From NCBI GenBank assembly GCA_029851835.1, contig JARKVD010000022.1, forward strand, positions 1-64,000: a stretch of DNA of 64,000 nucleotides, given 5' to 3'. Within the stretch, counting starts at the first letter, position 1. Every line of letters starts with the position of its first letter. Under the pieces are notes generated by a model that searched no databases, was not told the origin of the DNA, and saw only the letters and a program-made list of their open reading frames with translations. Positions 1 through 10,714 of this stretch are shown here, piece after piece. The translations under genes and the position numbers were made by a program. The DNA is from Clostridium sp. GTDB lineage: Bacteria; Bacillota; Clostridia; Clostridiales; Clostridiaceae.

Positions 1-30
1 GATAAAGACGCTGAAGTTTTTAATAAATAA
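1..30 (+). CDS. C-terminal tail of an upstream gene (partial)
   Basis: The first ten codons read DKDAEVFNK followed by TAA at 28-30, in a frame open to the window edge. This would be the end of a gene starting outside the window. With nine residues no family can be named, and chance openness of the frame is possible. Confidence 0.35.
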   Translation, partial: DKDAEVFNK

Positions 31-108
31 AGTTGAAAAATAAAAGGAAAGTCTATATCTAAGGTTTTTCTTTTGTTACAAATATAGCGAGAGGAGAAAA
101 TATTAATT

Positions 109-1605
109 ATGCTTAATTTTAATATACAAAACTATAAAGTAGAAAAATGCTGTATTGATGGCAATAGTATTACATTTCGTGCGTATAGGGAAATATCATA
201 TTGCGATAAACCTGTTGATGATATACAAAAAATGAACATATTTGTTCCGGAAATTTATTATGAGGGTCAGACAATAAATGGATATTCATTGAAGACTGCT
301 CCGATTTTTATGCCTAATACTGTTGGAGGATATATGCCAGGACCTGCAGATGAACCAGGTAAGGATTTTAAAGGAAGAATAAATTCAATTTTTAGAGCAT
401 TACAGCATGGCTATATTGTTGCTAGTGCAGGTGTTCGTGGAAGAACCTCTGGGATGAAGAGCAAGGAATTTTTCATAGGAAGCAAGGCAGGAAATATAAG
501 CGATGAAAATGGTAAAATGGTAGGAAGAGCTCCTGCGTTAGTTGTAGATATGAAAGCAGCTATTCGATATCTTCGTCATAATAAAGAATTAATTCCTGGA
601 AATACTGAGTATATTATTACAAATGGAACAAGTGCAGGTGGTGCACTTTCTGCAATAATTGCAGCTTCAGGAAATAATGCTGATTATGAACCTTATCTGA
701 AAGAAATTGGTGCAGCAAATGAAAGAGATGATATATTTGCAGCCAGCTGTTATTGCCCTATTCACAATTTAGAAAATGCGGATACAGCTTATGAATGGCT
801 ATTTTGTGGATATAATGATTATCACAGAATTAAGCATATCAGAACAGAAGAAGGAGTAAAGAATGTTTCAATTAATGGAACTCTTACAAGCAAGCAGATT
901 AATGTTTCACAAGAGTTAAAGAAATTATTCCCTGAATATGTAAATAGTCTGAAACTTAAAGATTCATTAAATAAAGAATTATTGCTAGATGTAGATGGCG
1001 AAGGTAGTTTTAAAGAGCATGTTAAGAAACTTGCAATAGCCTCAGCACAGAAAGAATTAGATTCTTATAATAAGCATAAAACTGTTTATAGAGGTGCTGT
1101 TAGTGAAAGTAAGATAGATGAACAGGAGTATATAAAAGTTAAAGATGGAAAGGTAATAGATCTCGACTGGGATGGTTTTGTTAAGAAAATTACTCGTATG
1201 AAAATAGCCCCAGCATTTGATGCACTTGATTTAACAAGCCCTGAAAATGAGGAATTTGGAACAGAAACAATCAAAGCAAAACATTTTACAGTTTATTCTC
1301 AAGAAAATAGTGAAGTAGAAAGTACATTAGCAGATAAAAATATTGTTAAAATGCTTAACCCTACTAAATATATTGGAAAGTCAGATACAGCTAAGTATTG
1401 GAGAATACGTCATGGTGCATTTGATAGAGATACTTCACTTGCAATACCTGTTATTTTAGCACTAATGCTTGAAAACAATAAGTATGAAGTTGATTTTTTC
1501 ATTCCGTGGGGACTCCCTCATAGTGGTGATTATGATTTGGAAGAGTTATTTGAATGGATTGATAAATTATATATAAAAGAAGCTGAGAAAAGAGAAAATG
1601 TTTAA
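109..1605 (+). CDS. Tannase-like (subtype B) alpha/beta-hydrolase esterase
   Basis: Predicted 498-residue serine esterase related to bacterial tannases of the Lactobacillus plantarum type, which cleave galloyl ester bonds. The nucleophile elbow GTSAGG puts the catalytic Ser at 175. HGAFDRDT near 435-442 supplies a likely Asp439, and LPHSGD supplies His471. The Asp-to-His spacing of 32 matches what I recall of the L. plantarum enzyme. No signal peptide is seen, so it is probably cytoplasmic. An AGGAG ribosome-binding site lies about ten bases before the ATG. It ends at a terminator shared with the converging AraC gene. Arg codons are mixed CGT/AGA, unlike core genes here. The true substrate (gallate ester or another aromatic ester) is an inference from family. 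Confidence 0.75.
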   Translation: MLNFNIQNYKVEKCCIDGNSITFRAYREISYCDKPVDDIQKMNIFVPEIYYEGQTINGYSLKTAPIFMPNTVGGYMPGPADEPGKDFKGRINSIFRALQHGYIVASAGVRGRTSGMKSKEFFIGSKAGNISDENGKMVGRAPALVVDMKAAIRYLRHNKELIPGNTEYIITNGTSAGGALSAIIAASGNNADYEPYLKEIGAANERDDIFAASCYCPIHNLENADTAYEWLFCGYNDYHRIKHIRTEEGVKNVSINGTLTSKQINVSQELKKLFPEYVNSLKLKDSLNKELLLDVDGEGSFKEHVKKLAIASAQKELDSYNKHKTVYRGAVSESKIDEQEYIKVKDGKVIDLDWDGFVKKITRMKIAPAFDALDLTSPENEEFGTETIKAKHFTVYSQENSEVESTLADKNIVKMLNPTKYIGKSDTAKYWRIRHGAFDRDTSLAIPVILALMLENNKYEVDFFIPWGLPHSGDYDLEELFEWIDKLYIKEAEKRENV

Positions 1606-1686
1606 TTGTGACAAATGCTAATGAACATGAGATTGAAGTTACCAATCAAAGTGGATTTTAAAGGTAGTGATTCGCCTCCACCAATA

Positions 1687-1727
1687 AAAACCTCGACAAT
1701 ACAGAAATGTGTTGTCGAGGTTTTTTT
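1687..1727. terminator. Bidirectional intrinsic terminator
   Basis: A 13-bp perfect stem (AAAACCTCGACAA with TTGTCGAGGTTTT) is followed by a T run on the plus strand. Before it lie A-rich bases that give a T-rich tail on the minus strand. It sits between the converging esterase and AraC genes. Confidence 0.85.
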
Positions 1728-1772
1728 ATAATTTAATATGTAAATTATTTTCTAAGAAGAGTAGTTTTTATC

Positions 1773-2729
1773 TTAGTTAGTATTTTTTAAAAAAACATCA
1801 TCAGCCTTTAGAAAAATAAAATGACGCAAGAGAAGAATTGCATCCGATATAGGGGTTCGATTATAATCTTGTGTACCAATTCCTTCCCAATTTACAGGTG
1901 GAGCATTTCTAAATTCAGAAGGAGACATTCCAGTTACATCCTTGAATACCCTGAAAAAAGTTGAATCACTTGTAAAGCCACTTTCCGTAGCAATGTATTG
2001 TATGGAGGCATTAGAACCTTTTAAAAGATGCTTAGCATAATCTATACGGTAGTAATTTGTTATGGCTTTAATGGAACTTGATCCTGTGGTTTTTAAAATT
2101 TGGTATACCTTTGTTCTGGCAATTCCAATGGCATGTGCAAGTTGCTCAGCTGTTACATCTTTTTTAAAATGACGCATCATATAATTTTTTATAAGGACTA
2201 AGTCTTTAAAATGAGTATAGGTTTGCAAAGATTGTTCCTGAATGTTGCGTTGATATTTAAAACTTGAGAACAGGAAGCTAATAAATGCATACAGTCCACT
2301 TTTGATAGCAAATTGATATCCATCAGGTTTATAGTGCAGTAGTAATCCTATTGCAGCCAAGGATTTCTGAAGTGAAATATGGATTGACTTGGAAGGTTTG
2401 TTTTCCAAATCGGCTGTATTTAAATAGAAGTTAAATGTATCATTGTAAACCTCTGTGATAATACTAGGACTGAACTGCAATAGCAAGCATGTATTATCTT
2501 TTTCAATCTGTTTGATAGAATGAATTTCTTGTGAATTAATAAGCATAATATCTCCATCGTATAAGTTATAGGATCCACGTTCGCAGGTAACAGATAATCC
2601 ACCACTAAGGACAAAAATAACTTCATATTCTCTGTGCCAATGAATACTTGATGTGTTCAAAGGTGCAATAAAAAGCTTTATTGGAGCTTCTTTTAATAAT
2701 TCAATATATTCAAACTCTGCATTCGGCAT
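1773..2729 (-). CDS. AraC-family transcriptional regulator with N-terminal cupin domain
   Basis: The N-terminal half is a cupin sensor domain (IHWHREYEVIFVLSGG, then YDGDIMLINSQEIHSI). The C-terminal ~100 residues carry two AraC helix-turn-helix units: VTAEQLAHAIGIARTKVYQ, and IQYIATESGFTSDSTFFRVF ending in GMSPSEFR. The start is placed at the second of two adjacent ATGs because AGGGGA lies about seven bases before it. A longer reading from 2765 has no ribosome-binding site. It is transcribed away from the GH3 operon and is the obvious candidate to activate it in response to a sugar or plant glycoside. That role is inferred from position only. Confidence 0.85.
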   Translation of the reverse strand: MPNAEFEYIELLKEAPIKLFIAPLNTSSIHWHREYEVIFVLSGGLSVTCERGSYNLYDGDIMLINSQEIHSIKQIEKDNTCLLLQFSPSIITEVYNDTFNFYLNTADLENKPSKSIHISLQKSLAAIGLLLHYKPDGYQFAIKSGLYAFISFLFSSFKYQRNIQEQSLQTYTHFKDLVLIKNYMMRHFKKDVTAEQLAHAIGIARTKVYQILKTTGSSSIKAITNYYRIDYAKHLLKGSNASIQYIATESGFTSDSTFFRVFKDVTGMSPSEFRNAPPVNWEGIGTQDYNRTPISDAILLLRHFIFLKADDVFLKNTN

Positions 2730-2732
2730 CAT

Positions 2733-3144
2733 AATTCCCCTATCATATATTTTTATTAAAATCATATTTTCTAATAGTCACATAAAATAAATTTTCTATA
2801 AAAATAGAAAATTTGTACAATTTGAGAGTTAATATGTCATTTTATGAGAACAATCGCTAATTAAAACTATGTATAATCAAAATTAATAATGATACTAAAA
2901 TAAATACTAGTTATATTAAGTATATCATTGTGGGTAGGATGATTCAACGTCGTAGCTATTCTATCTAAATCTATAAAGCATGGTGTGAGGTCTTCATTGA
3001 TTATAAGACAGGTTGTGGATTTTAGAAGATATGAAAATGATTTATCTATGGTGATTGAATAGTAAAAACCAATAGTATAGTAAAGCTTTAAATAAGTAAG
3101 TAGAGTAGTAAATTTTATAAAGAAAACAGAAGGGATTGAGCAAA
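2733..3144. other. Non-coding region between the AraC gene and the GH3 operon
   Basis: This is the divergent regulatory region. It holds an inverted repeat, AATTTTCTA and TAGAAAATT around 2790-2812, close to the AraC start. Around 2950-3063 is an open stretch of about 39 codons with no usable start, possibly decayed coding sequence. The GH3 ribosome-binding site AGAAGGGA is at the right end. No clear sigma-A promoter or direct-repeat AraC site could be assigned by eye. Confidence 0.4.
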
Positions 3145-5412
3145 ATGAAACATTTTATACCTAAACTGAAGACTATACAAAATCCTGGCGGTCCAAAACT
3201 GACTTGGTCTTCGGATTCTGGCGTGGAATTGCTGGAAGTAGACGGACTGTATTTTAAAGATCTTGCTAAAGATGGGGAATTGCATCCTTATGAGGACTGG
3301 CGTCTTCCAGTAGAAGACCGTGCAAAAGATTTAGCATCCAGATTGACAGTGGAACAAATTGCAGGATTGATGCTACATAGTCGTCATCAGTTTGTACCAG
3401 GATTTTCTCATCAGTATTTTGGTGAGGTATCTTATGGAGGTAAATGTATACAAGAGAGTGGAATGCCAATATATGCATTAAGTGATCAACAAAAATCATT
3501 TTTGGCAGATGACTTTGTTCGTCATGTGTTAGTTATAAGTTTGCAGACACCAGGGGACGCGGCAAAATGGAATAATAATTTGCAAGAATTATCAGAAAGT
3601 TTACCATGGGGTATTCCTGTTGCAATTAGCTCTGATCCTCGACATGGAACTACAGTGACTTTTGAGTTTGATGCAGGCTCAGGTGGAGACATATCTCATT
3701 AGCCTGAACATTTAGGCATGGCTGCAACCTTTGATCCACAATTAGTGAAAAGGTTTGGAGAAATTGCATCTAAGGAATATCGTGCTCTTGGTATTACAAC
3801 AGCTCTTTCTCCACAGATAGATTTGAGTACGGAACCTCGATGGAGCCGTTTCATGGGAAGTTTCGGCGAAAACAGTAGATTATCAGCTGATTTGGCAAGA
3901 GCTTATTGTGATGGATTCCAGACCTCTGAAGGAGATAAGGAAATTGCAGAGGGATGGGGCTATGATAGTGTTAATGCCATGGTAAAACATTGGCCAGGAG
4001 GTGGCGCTGTTGAGGGAGGCCGTGATGCACATTTCCCATGCGGAAAATATTCAGTATATCCTGGAAACAATTTTGATGAACATCTTGTTCCATTTACAGA
4101 AGGAGCTTTTGAACTTCAAGGGAAAACAGGTAAGGCTAGTGCTGTTATGCCATATTATACAGTTGTATTTGGACAACCTGGTGGTGAAAATGTAGGCTGT
4201 AGCTACAGTAAATATCTAATTACAGATCTTCTTCGAAATAAATATGGTTATGATGAAGTAGTATGCACTGACTGGGGTATTACTACGGATGAAGGACCTC
4301 TAGATAGCATGTACAGCGGTAAATGCTGGGGAGTAGAGCATCTTACTGAATCTCAGAGATGCTATAAAATTTTGATGGCTGGTGTAGATCAGTTTGGTGG
4401 TCTTAATACTATAGAACCTGTTATGGAAGCATACCGTATGGGGGTTGAAGAGCATGGAGAAGAATTTATGCGTGCTCGTATGGAAGCATCTGCACGTAGA
4501 TTATTGAAAAATATCTTCCGTATGGGTCTGTTTGAAAATCCATATATCAACCCAGATGAGTCAGACAAGGTGGTTGGATGTCCGGAATATATGGCAGCAG
4601 GTTTTGAGGCACAAGTTAAGTCAATTGTGATGCTGAAAAATAAAGGTGGAGTCTTACCATTAGCTAGTGGTATTAAGGTTTATCTTCCAAAATTCCATAT
4701 TCCAGCTAATGAAGATTGGATGGGTATTAAAACAGAAGATCACTGGGATTATCCTGTAAATATAGAATTATTTAAAAAGTACTTTACTTTGGTGGACAAC
4801 CCAGATGAGGCAGATATGGCAATTTGCTTTATGCGTCAGCCAGATGGTGGAGGTTTTTCACTTTTGGGTGGATATGATGCAAAGGATAGAGAGAATGGTG
4901 GTAATGGTTATTTACCTATTAGTTTACAATATTGTCCTTATACCGCTACTAATGCCAGGGAGCATAGTATAGCTGGAGGAGATCCACAAGAGAATTTCCT
5001 TGACCGAGGATATCGTGGCAAAAGTGTTGCAGTGGACAATGAAGATGATCTTGATATGGTGCTTAATACACGTAAGGTAATGGGTGATAAACCTGTAATT
5101 GCTTGCGTAAAAATGACTAATCCAATGGTAGTGTCTGAGTTTGAGCATGTGGTTGATACTATTGTTGTTGGTTTTGGTGATTTACCTCAAGCTATGTTAG
5201 AAGTAGTTAGTGGTAAGCATGAACCATCAGGCTTGTTACCTATGCAGTTACCACTAAATATGGACACAGTTGAGGAACAGTGTGAAGATGTGCCTTTCGA
5301 TATGGTTTGTCATAAGGATACAGAAGGTAATACATATGACTTCGGATTTGGAATGAACTGGGATGGTGTAATTGACGATTTACGAGTTAAAACATATGCA
5401 CACCGTAAATAA
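3145..5412 (+). pseudogene. GH3 beta-glucosidase-type glycoside hydrolase, interrupted by TAG
   Basis: A GH3 enzyme of about 754 residues is split by one in-frame TAG at 3700-3702, between SH and PEHLGMAATFDP. Homologues have Trp here (SxWPExLGLAATFD), so TGG to TAG is the likely change. No frameshift is involved; the frame continues unchanged from 3703. Downstream, KHWPGGG and the nucleophile Asp in VCTDWG (codon at 4270) are intact, followed by the C-terminal GH3 domain. The start ATG at 3145 is preferred because AGGG lies ten bases upstream; a TTG at 3136 is too close to it. Restart at ATG 3718 would give a 564-residue piece lacking the first part of the barrel, probably inactive. Arg codons are mostly CGT, unlike core genes. 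Confidence 0.85.
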
Positions 5413-5483
5413 AGATATAAGAAACTTGTAAAAGAAAAAGATTAATAATTATATTTTAGTGAGAATCATTGAGGAGGTAAGAA

Positions 5484-6899
5484 ATGAAGACATCAGATGT
5501 TAAGCGTCCTTTTGGCGCTAGAGATAAGTGGTCTTATGCAATGGGAGACTTAGGTTGCAATATGAGTTTTGCATTGAATAGCTATTTAATGTTGTTTTAT
5601 ACACAATATATTGGGTTGAGCCTTACTACCTGGGGTATAATAATTCTTGTTTTAAAGATTTGGGATGCTATCAATGATCCTATTATGGGAGCTTTGATGG
5701 ATTCTTTGAAGCCTGGTAAACGTGGAAAGTTCAAAACATATATTTTCTATGGATCTTTTTTATTAGTAGTTTCTGGGGCAATGTGCTTTTTACCAATTCC
5801 TAATGCTCCATATGCAGTTAAAGTAATTGTATGCATGGTTGGTTATCTTGTGTGGGACATGTCATATACTATTGTAAATGTTCCTTATGGAGCTATGAAT
5901 GCAGCTATTACTGCTGATCCATCAGAACGTGCTGAATTGTCTACTTATCGTGGTATTGGCTCAATGATTGCTAATATTCTTGTTATGTTGATACTTCCAG
6001 TATTATGTTATGACAAGGATAATAATTTACTTGGAAATAGAATATTTGTAATTGCATTGATTATGGGAGTTATAGGCTTTATTGCCTTCCAAATTCTAAT
6101 TAAAGGTACAACAGAACGTGTTGTGCTTCATACAGAAACACAAGAACGTCCTAAATTCAACTACTTTAAGGCTTTAAGTTCATTCTTCAAAAATCGTGCT
6201 GCTGTTGGTCTTACTTTAGCTTCAATTGCAAATCTCATGATGGTAAACAGCTTAACTGTAGCAAATCAAATTTTATTCCAGAGCTTCTTTGGTATGTCAC
6301 AGTTATCAGGTCTTTTAGGTCTTACTGCTATGCTTCCAGCTTTAGTAGTTATTCCATTAGTTAAACCTATAGTAAAGCGATTTGGTAAACGTGAAGCTTC
6401 TGTAGCGCCTATGTTAATAGGAATTGTTGCTTCACTTGGAATTATATTTTTACCAATTACGCCAGATATGAATGGTATGATACTGTACATATTGATTTCA
6501 GTTATTATTATGGGATCTTGTACTTTCTTCTCTACAGTTGTTTGGGCGATGGTTGCGGACTGTATTGATTATCAAGAAATTCAGACTGGTATACGAGAAG
6601 AAGGTACTGTATATGCAACTTATTCTTTAGGACGTAAACTTGCTTAAGGTGTTGGTGTATCTGTAATTTCTTTCCTTCTAATTTTTACTGGATATAATGA
6701 AGGATTAGGGGCTCAACAGCCATTTGAGGTTGCTAATAACGTTCGTATTTTAATTGGTGTAGTATATACTACATGTGTTTTACTACAATATGTATTTTTA
6801 CGATTCATTTATAACCTAGATAAAAAGACAACAATTGATATGGAAATTAAACTTGGCAGAACAAATGTTGATTTAGTTGGTGAATCAAAAGAAGCATAG
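5484..6899 (+). pseudogene. GPH-family (MelB-like) sugar:cation symporter, interrupted by TAA
   Basis: Twelve-helix sugar symporter of the glycoside-pentoside-hexuronide family: an N-terminal YAMGDLGCNMSFAL stretch, WDAINDPIMGALMD typical of the first loop, and the conserved late motif DCIDYQEIQTGIREEG. One in-frame TAA at 6645-6647 follows GRKLA, where homologues read RKLaQ. CAA to TAA is therefore the likely change. The same frame continues with GVGVSVISFLLIFTGY to a TAG at 6897-6899, giving 471 codons in all. The stop removes the last two membrane segments and tail. A strong GAGGAGG ribosome-binding site precedes ATG 5484. The gene sits between GH3 and GH2 and would import their glycoside substrate. 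Confidence 0.85.
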
Positions 6900-6921
6900 C
6901 AGAAATTTTTACAGATAAGAA

Positions 6922-6955
6922 AAGGTCTCTGGCTATAAATCAGAGACCTTATTTA
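6922..6955 (+). terminator. Hairpin between transporter and GH2 genes
   Basis: A 10-bp perfect stem (AAGGTCTCTG with CAGAGACCTT) is followed by an ATTTAAATTTATTTT stretch. The T run is broken, so it may be a weak terminator or processing site that lowers GH2 expression relative to the upstream genes. Confidence 0.55.
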
Positions 6956-6981
6956 AATTTATTTTAATGGAGTGTGGAAAT

Positions 6982-9231
6982 ATGACGAGGACAATTATTA
7001 ATATAAATCAAGGTTGGCTATTTACAAAACATCCCATGGATATTGAAAAACCTAACTAAGAAATAATGGAGCTGGTGGAACTTCCACATACTTGGAACGC
7101 CCAGGATGGTGCTGATGGCGACGATGATTATTATAGAGGAGCATGCTGGTATGCGAAAAAATTTGAAAAACCACAGGGCAACTGTATTTTTCTTGAGTTT
7201 TTAGCTGCAAGTCAAATTGCTAAGGTTTATGTGAATGGTGAACTTGTAGGCACTCACACTGGTGGATTTTCTACATTTCGTATTGATGTGACAGATAAGC
7301 TATGTGATGGTGAAAACTTATTACTAGTATTAGTTGATAACTCTGAAAGTACTAGTACATATCCTCAATATGCTGACTTCACATTTTTTGGTGGATTATA
7401 TCGAGGTGTGAATTTAGTTATATTACCAGATACACATTTTGAGATTACTACACATGGAGGCCCTGGTATTTATGCCACACCAAACATAAAGCCAGATGGA
7501 TCAGCAACAGTTGAAATTCGTGGCTGTGTTTCAGAAGATATTCAGGAGACATACAAGTTTACTATTTATGATGCCAATGGAAGTGTAGTTGATACCGTAG
7601 AAACTTTTCAGTCAACTTATACATTTAGTTTAGCAGAACCACATCTATGGAATGGTGTAGAAGATCCATATTTATATACTGCTACAATTAAAATGATGGG
7701 ATCTGGAGATGAAGTTAGCACACGATTTGGTATACGTAGTTATTTTGTGGACAAGGAAAAAGGATTTTTCCTTAATGGGAAAAGTTATCCTCTAAGAGGT
7801 GTTTCACGTCACCAAGACAGATTAGGAAAAGGTTGGGCTATTAGTAGTGAGGATCATAAGCAGGATGCTGAACTGATTGGTGAAATTGGTGCCAATACCA
7901 TAAGACTTGCCCATTACCAGCATGCACAAGAGTTTTATGACCTATGTGATGAAATGGGCTTTGTAGTATGGGCTGAAATACCATTCATTTCTCGTTTTAT
8001 GGATACAAAGGAGGCCCATGATGATACTATAAGTCAGATGACAGAACTTATTCTTCAAAATTATAATCACCCATCTATTTGTTTTTGGGGGGTAAGCAAC
8101 GAAATCACAATGAATGGAGAATGTGATGCCTTGGTGAAAAACCAGAAAGAGCTAAATGACTTGTGTCATAAACTGGATCCAACAAGGTTGACTACTATGG
8201 CACACCTAGCTACAGTGGAAGGAAGCAGTGAGCAAAACAATATTACGGACTTAGTTGCCTATAACATTTATATTGGTTGGTATGCAGGTAAAACTGAAAA
8301 ATGTGGTGAATGGTTGGATGAGTTACATGGAAACTACAGTGACCTTCCACTAGGAATTTCTGAGTATGGTGCTGATGCAAATGTTAAGTACCATTCAAAC
8401 AACCCTAAGCGTCAAGACTACACTGAAGAATATCAATGTTTGTATCATGAGGAAATGTTACGTGCTATTAATACTAGACCATATTTATGGGGAACTTTTG
8501 TCTGGAATATGTTTGAGTTCGCAGCAGATCGCCGTAAAGAGGGTGGAACAGCAGGAATGAATAGTAAGGGACTTGTGAGTTACGATAGAAAGATTAAAAA
8601 GGATTCATTCTATTTATACAAAGCTTACTGGACTAAGGAACCATTCGTACATATATGTTCTCGCCGCTTTGCGCAGCGTCATGGTGATTCAACTTCAATA
8701 AAGGTATATGGTACTGGAATTGATGCTGTACGTCTTTTAGTTGACGGAGTTCAAGTGGCTGAGGTAATTGGTGAACATATCTTTAGGTTTGAGTCTATAG
8801 TATTAACTGGAACTCATAAGGTGTTAGTTCAGGGATTACATGGAAATCATGTCATTTGTAGTGATGAGATTGAATTGTCTCATGTAGATGAAATGAATCC
8901 AGAGTATGAACTTGAGGTTAGTGAAAATGATGGTGTTAACTGGTTCCTTGATGAATATGGAAAACGACAAGAAATAAAAGCCGTAGATGGATATTTCTCT
9001 ATCTATGATGAGATTGGTGATATTTTACAAAGCCCACAGGGTGGTGAAATTATAAAGCAAATGTTCAATTCATTTAATGAATCTGGGGGTTCTGTTAAGA
9101 TGACTAACAGCATGATGGAGGCAATCAAAAATATGTCATTAGAAGAACTTGCAAAGTTAGCTGGTCCTACAATATCACATGAAGCATTGAATCAATTAAA
9201 TGAAGCATTAACCAAAATACCTAAGGTGTAA
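6982..9231 (+). pseudogene. GH2 beta-galactosidase/beta-glucuronidase-type enzyme, interrupted by TAA
   Basis: Family GH2 hydrolase of about 749 codons. The ATG at 6982, with a GGAG site upstream, reads MTRTIINIQ-like residues then GWLFTKHPMDIEKPN. It is stopped by TAA at 7057-7059 and continues in the same frame as EIMELVELPHTWNAQDG, a typical GH2 N-terminal sugar-binding start. Acid/base Glu (WGVSNE, codon at 8101) and nucleophile Glu (ISEYG, codon at 8362) are intact. A restart at ATG 7066 would give 721 residues lacking only about 28, so a partly folded enzyme is conceivable. No good ribosome-binding site precedes 7066, however. Arg codons are mostly CGN. It is last in the GH3-transporter-GH2 operon. 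Confidence 0.8.
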
Positions 9232-9357
9232 TAAAAAGGATAACATGTAATAAACTTAGATAGTATAAAATTCATATTGGCACATATATTTGTAAAAATA
9301 TATGTTATAGAATGATGAATGTCGAAGATATGGATATTGTCATTGGACTTCACCATT

Positions 9358-9391
9358 AAGAAACACCAACAGTTTGCTGTTGGTGTTTCTT
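9358..9391 (+). terminator. Intrinsic terminator after the GH2 gene
   Basis: A perfect 15-bp stem (AAGAAACACCAACAG with CTGTTGGTGTTTCTT) encloses a TTTG loop. It closes the foreign-looking operon. Confidence 0.8.
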
Positions 9392-9440
9392 AATTTATAG
9401 TGCTATAATTATTTAAATTATAAGATAAGAGGTAAAATAA

Positions 9441-10544
9441 ATGACATTTAAAGAACTTGGAATAAATGAAGATATAATAAGGGGTTTAAAGAGAAATGGA
9501 ATAACAAGTCCAACGGATATTCAAAGGGGCAGTATTAAAGAAATATTAAGGGGAAAAGATGTTATAGCTGAAGCACAAACTGGTACTGGGAAAACCCTAG
9601 CCTTTCTACTTCCTATTTTTGAGAAGCTGTCCCCTGCATCAAAAAATATTCAGTGTTTAATAGTGGCTCCAACAAGGGAATTAGCAATACAAATTACGGA
9701 AGAAACTTCAAAGTTAAAAGAAGGTAAAGAGATTGGTGTTTTAGCTATGTATGGAGGTAAGGATATAGGGGCACAGTTAAATAAGCTAAAAAGTAATATA
9801 CAAATTGTTATTGCTACTCCAGGAAGACTACTTGACCATATAGAGCGAAAGACTATTGATTTAAAAAGTTTAAAGACTGTAGTTATTGATGAAGCAGATC
9901 AGATGCTGCTGATGGGATTTAAAAATGAAATAGATAAAATAATGAAAGTATGTCCGAAGAAGGTTCAAACTTTATGTTTCTCTGCCACAATGGATTCTGC
10001 AGTGAAAAAGCTGGCATACAGATATATGAATGAGCCTGTGGTTGTCACTATTGAAAAAGAAGAGGTAACTCTTGAAAATATTAAGCAACAAGTTGTAGAA
10101 ACTACAGATAGATTAAAAAGGGATGCTTTATGCACTGTTTTAGATGAAGATAATCCTTTTATGGCTATTATATTCTGCAGAACTAAGAGAAGAGCTGATG
10201 AGCTTGAAGTGGTGATGCATAGAAAAGGATATAACTGCAAGGTAATTCATAGTGATATTCCACAAAACAAACGTGAAAGAATTATGAAGTCCTTTAGGGA
10301 TGCAGATATCCAATATTTAATTGCAACAGATGTTGCTTCAAGAGGACTTGATATAAATGGAGTAAGCCATATATATAATTATGACATTCCTGAAAAAATG
10401 GAGACATATATTCACCGCATCGGCAGAACTGGAAGAGCGGGTGAAGAAGGATATACATGTTTATTTGTTGATCCAAAGGATTCTAGACTTTTAGAAGACA
10501 TAGAAAGAAAAATTAAATTCACTATTCCAAGAAGGTTGGTATAA
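9441..10544 (+). CDS. DEAD-box ATP-dependent RNA helicase
   Basis: A 367-residue protein consisting only of the two RecA-like helicase domains. Visible motifs: Q motif GITSPTDIQ (20-28), Walker A AQTGTGKT (45-52), PTREL (77-81), TPGR (126-129), DEAD (150-153), SAT (181-183) and HRIGRTGR (325-332). It lacks the basic or RNA-binding C-terminal extension of CshA/DbpA proteins, so its specificity is not readable. Likely acts on RNA structure in ribosome assembly or decay. An AGAGGT site precedes the ATG. It stands alone between the GH2 terminator and glyA. Confidence 0.9.
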   Translation: MTFKELGINEDIIRGLKRNGITSPTDIQRGSIKEILRGKDVIAEAQTGTGKTLAFLLPIFEKLSPASKNIQCLIVAPTRELAIQITEETSKLKEGKEIGVLAMYGGKDIGAQLNKLKSNIQIVIATPGRLLDHIERKTIDLKSLKTVVIDEADQMLLMGFKNEIDKIMKVCPKKVQTLCFSATMDSAVKKLAYRYMNEPVVVTIEKEEVTLENIKQQVVETTDRLKRDALCTVLDEDNPFMAIIFCRTKRRADELEVVMHRKGYNCKVIHSDIPQNKRERIMKSFRDADIQYLIATDVASRGLDINGVSHIYNYDIPEKMETYIHRIGRTGRAGEEGYTCLFVDPKDSRLLEDIERKIKFTIPRRLV

Positions 10545-10550
10545 TAAGAA

Positions 10551-10588
10551 AATAAATAGAAATAAATAGAAATAAATAGAAATAAATA
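10551..10588. repeat. Short tandem repeat of a 10-bp unit
   Basis: About 3.8 direct copies of AATAAATAGA lie immediately after the helicase stop codon. Such a low-complexity tract is prone to slippage. No function is apparent. Confidence 0.8.
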
Positions 10589-10714
10589 ATATTATAAAAT
10601 AATAATTATCCCTTGAAATAAGGCATAAATAAAAGTAACATATTTATAATAGAATAAGTGTGTATTTCGGATTCTAAGTATCCAAGTATTTTAACTAGTG
10701 AAGGGATGATGAAT

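Noticed and set aside
1608-1661. Short open frame after the esterase (VTNANEHEIEVTNQSGF)
   Set aside because: Seventeen codons, no ribosome-binding site, followed by stops; at most a decayed remnant.
3145-9231. Genome-wide stop-codon recoding as explanation for in-frame stops
   Set aside because: TAA and TAG terminate all neighbouring genes normally, and TAA and TAG are both affected, so recoding of one codon cannot explain it.
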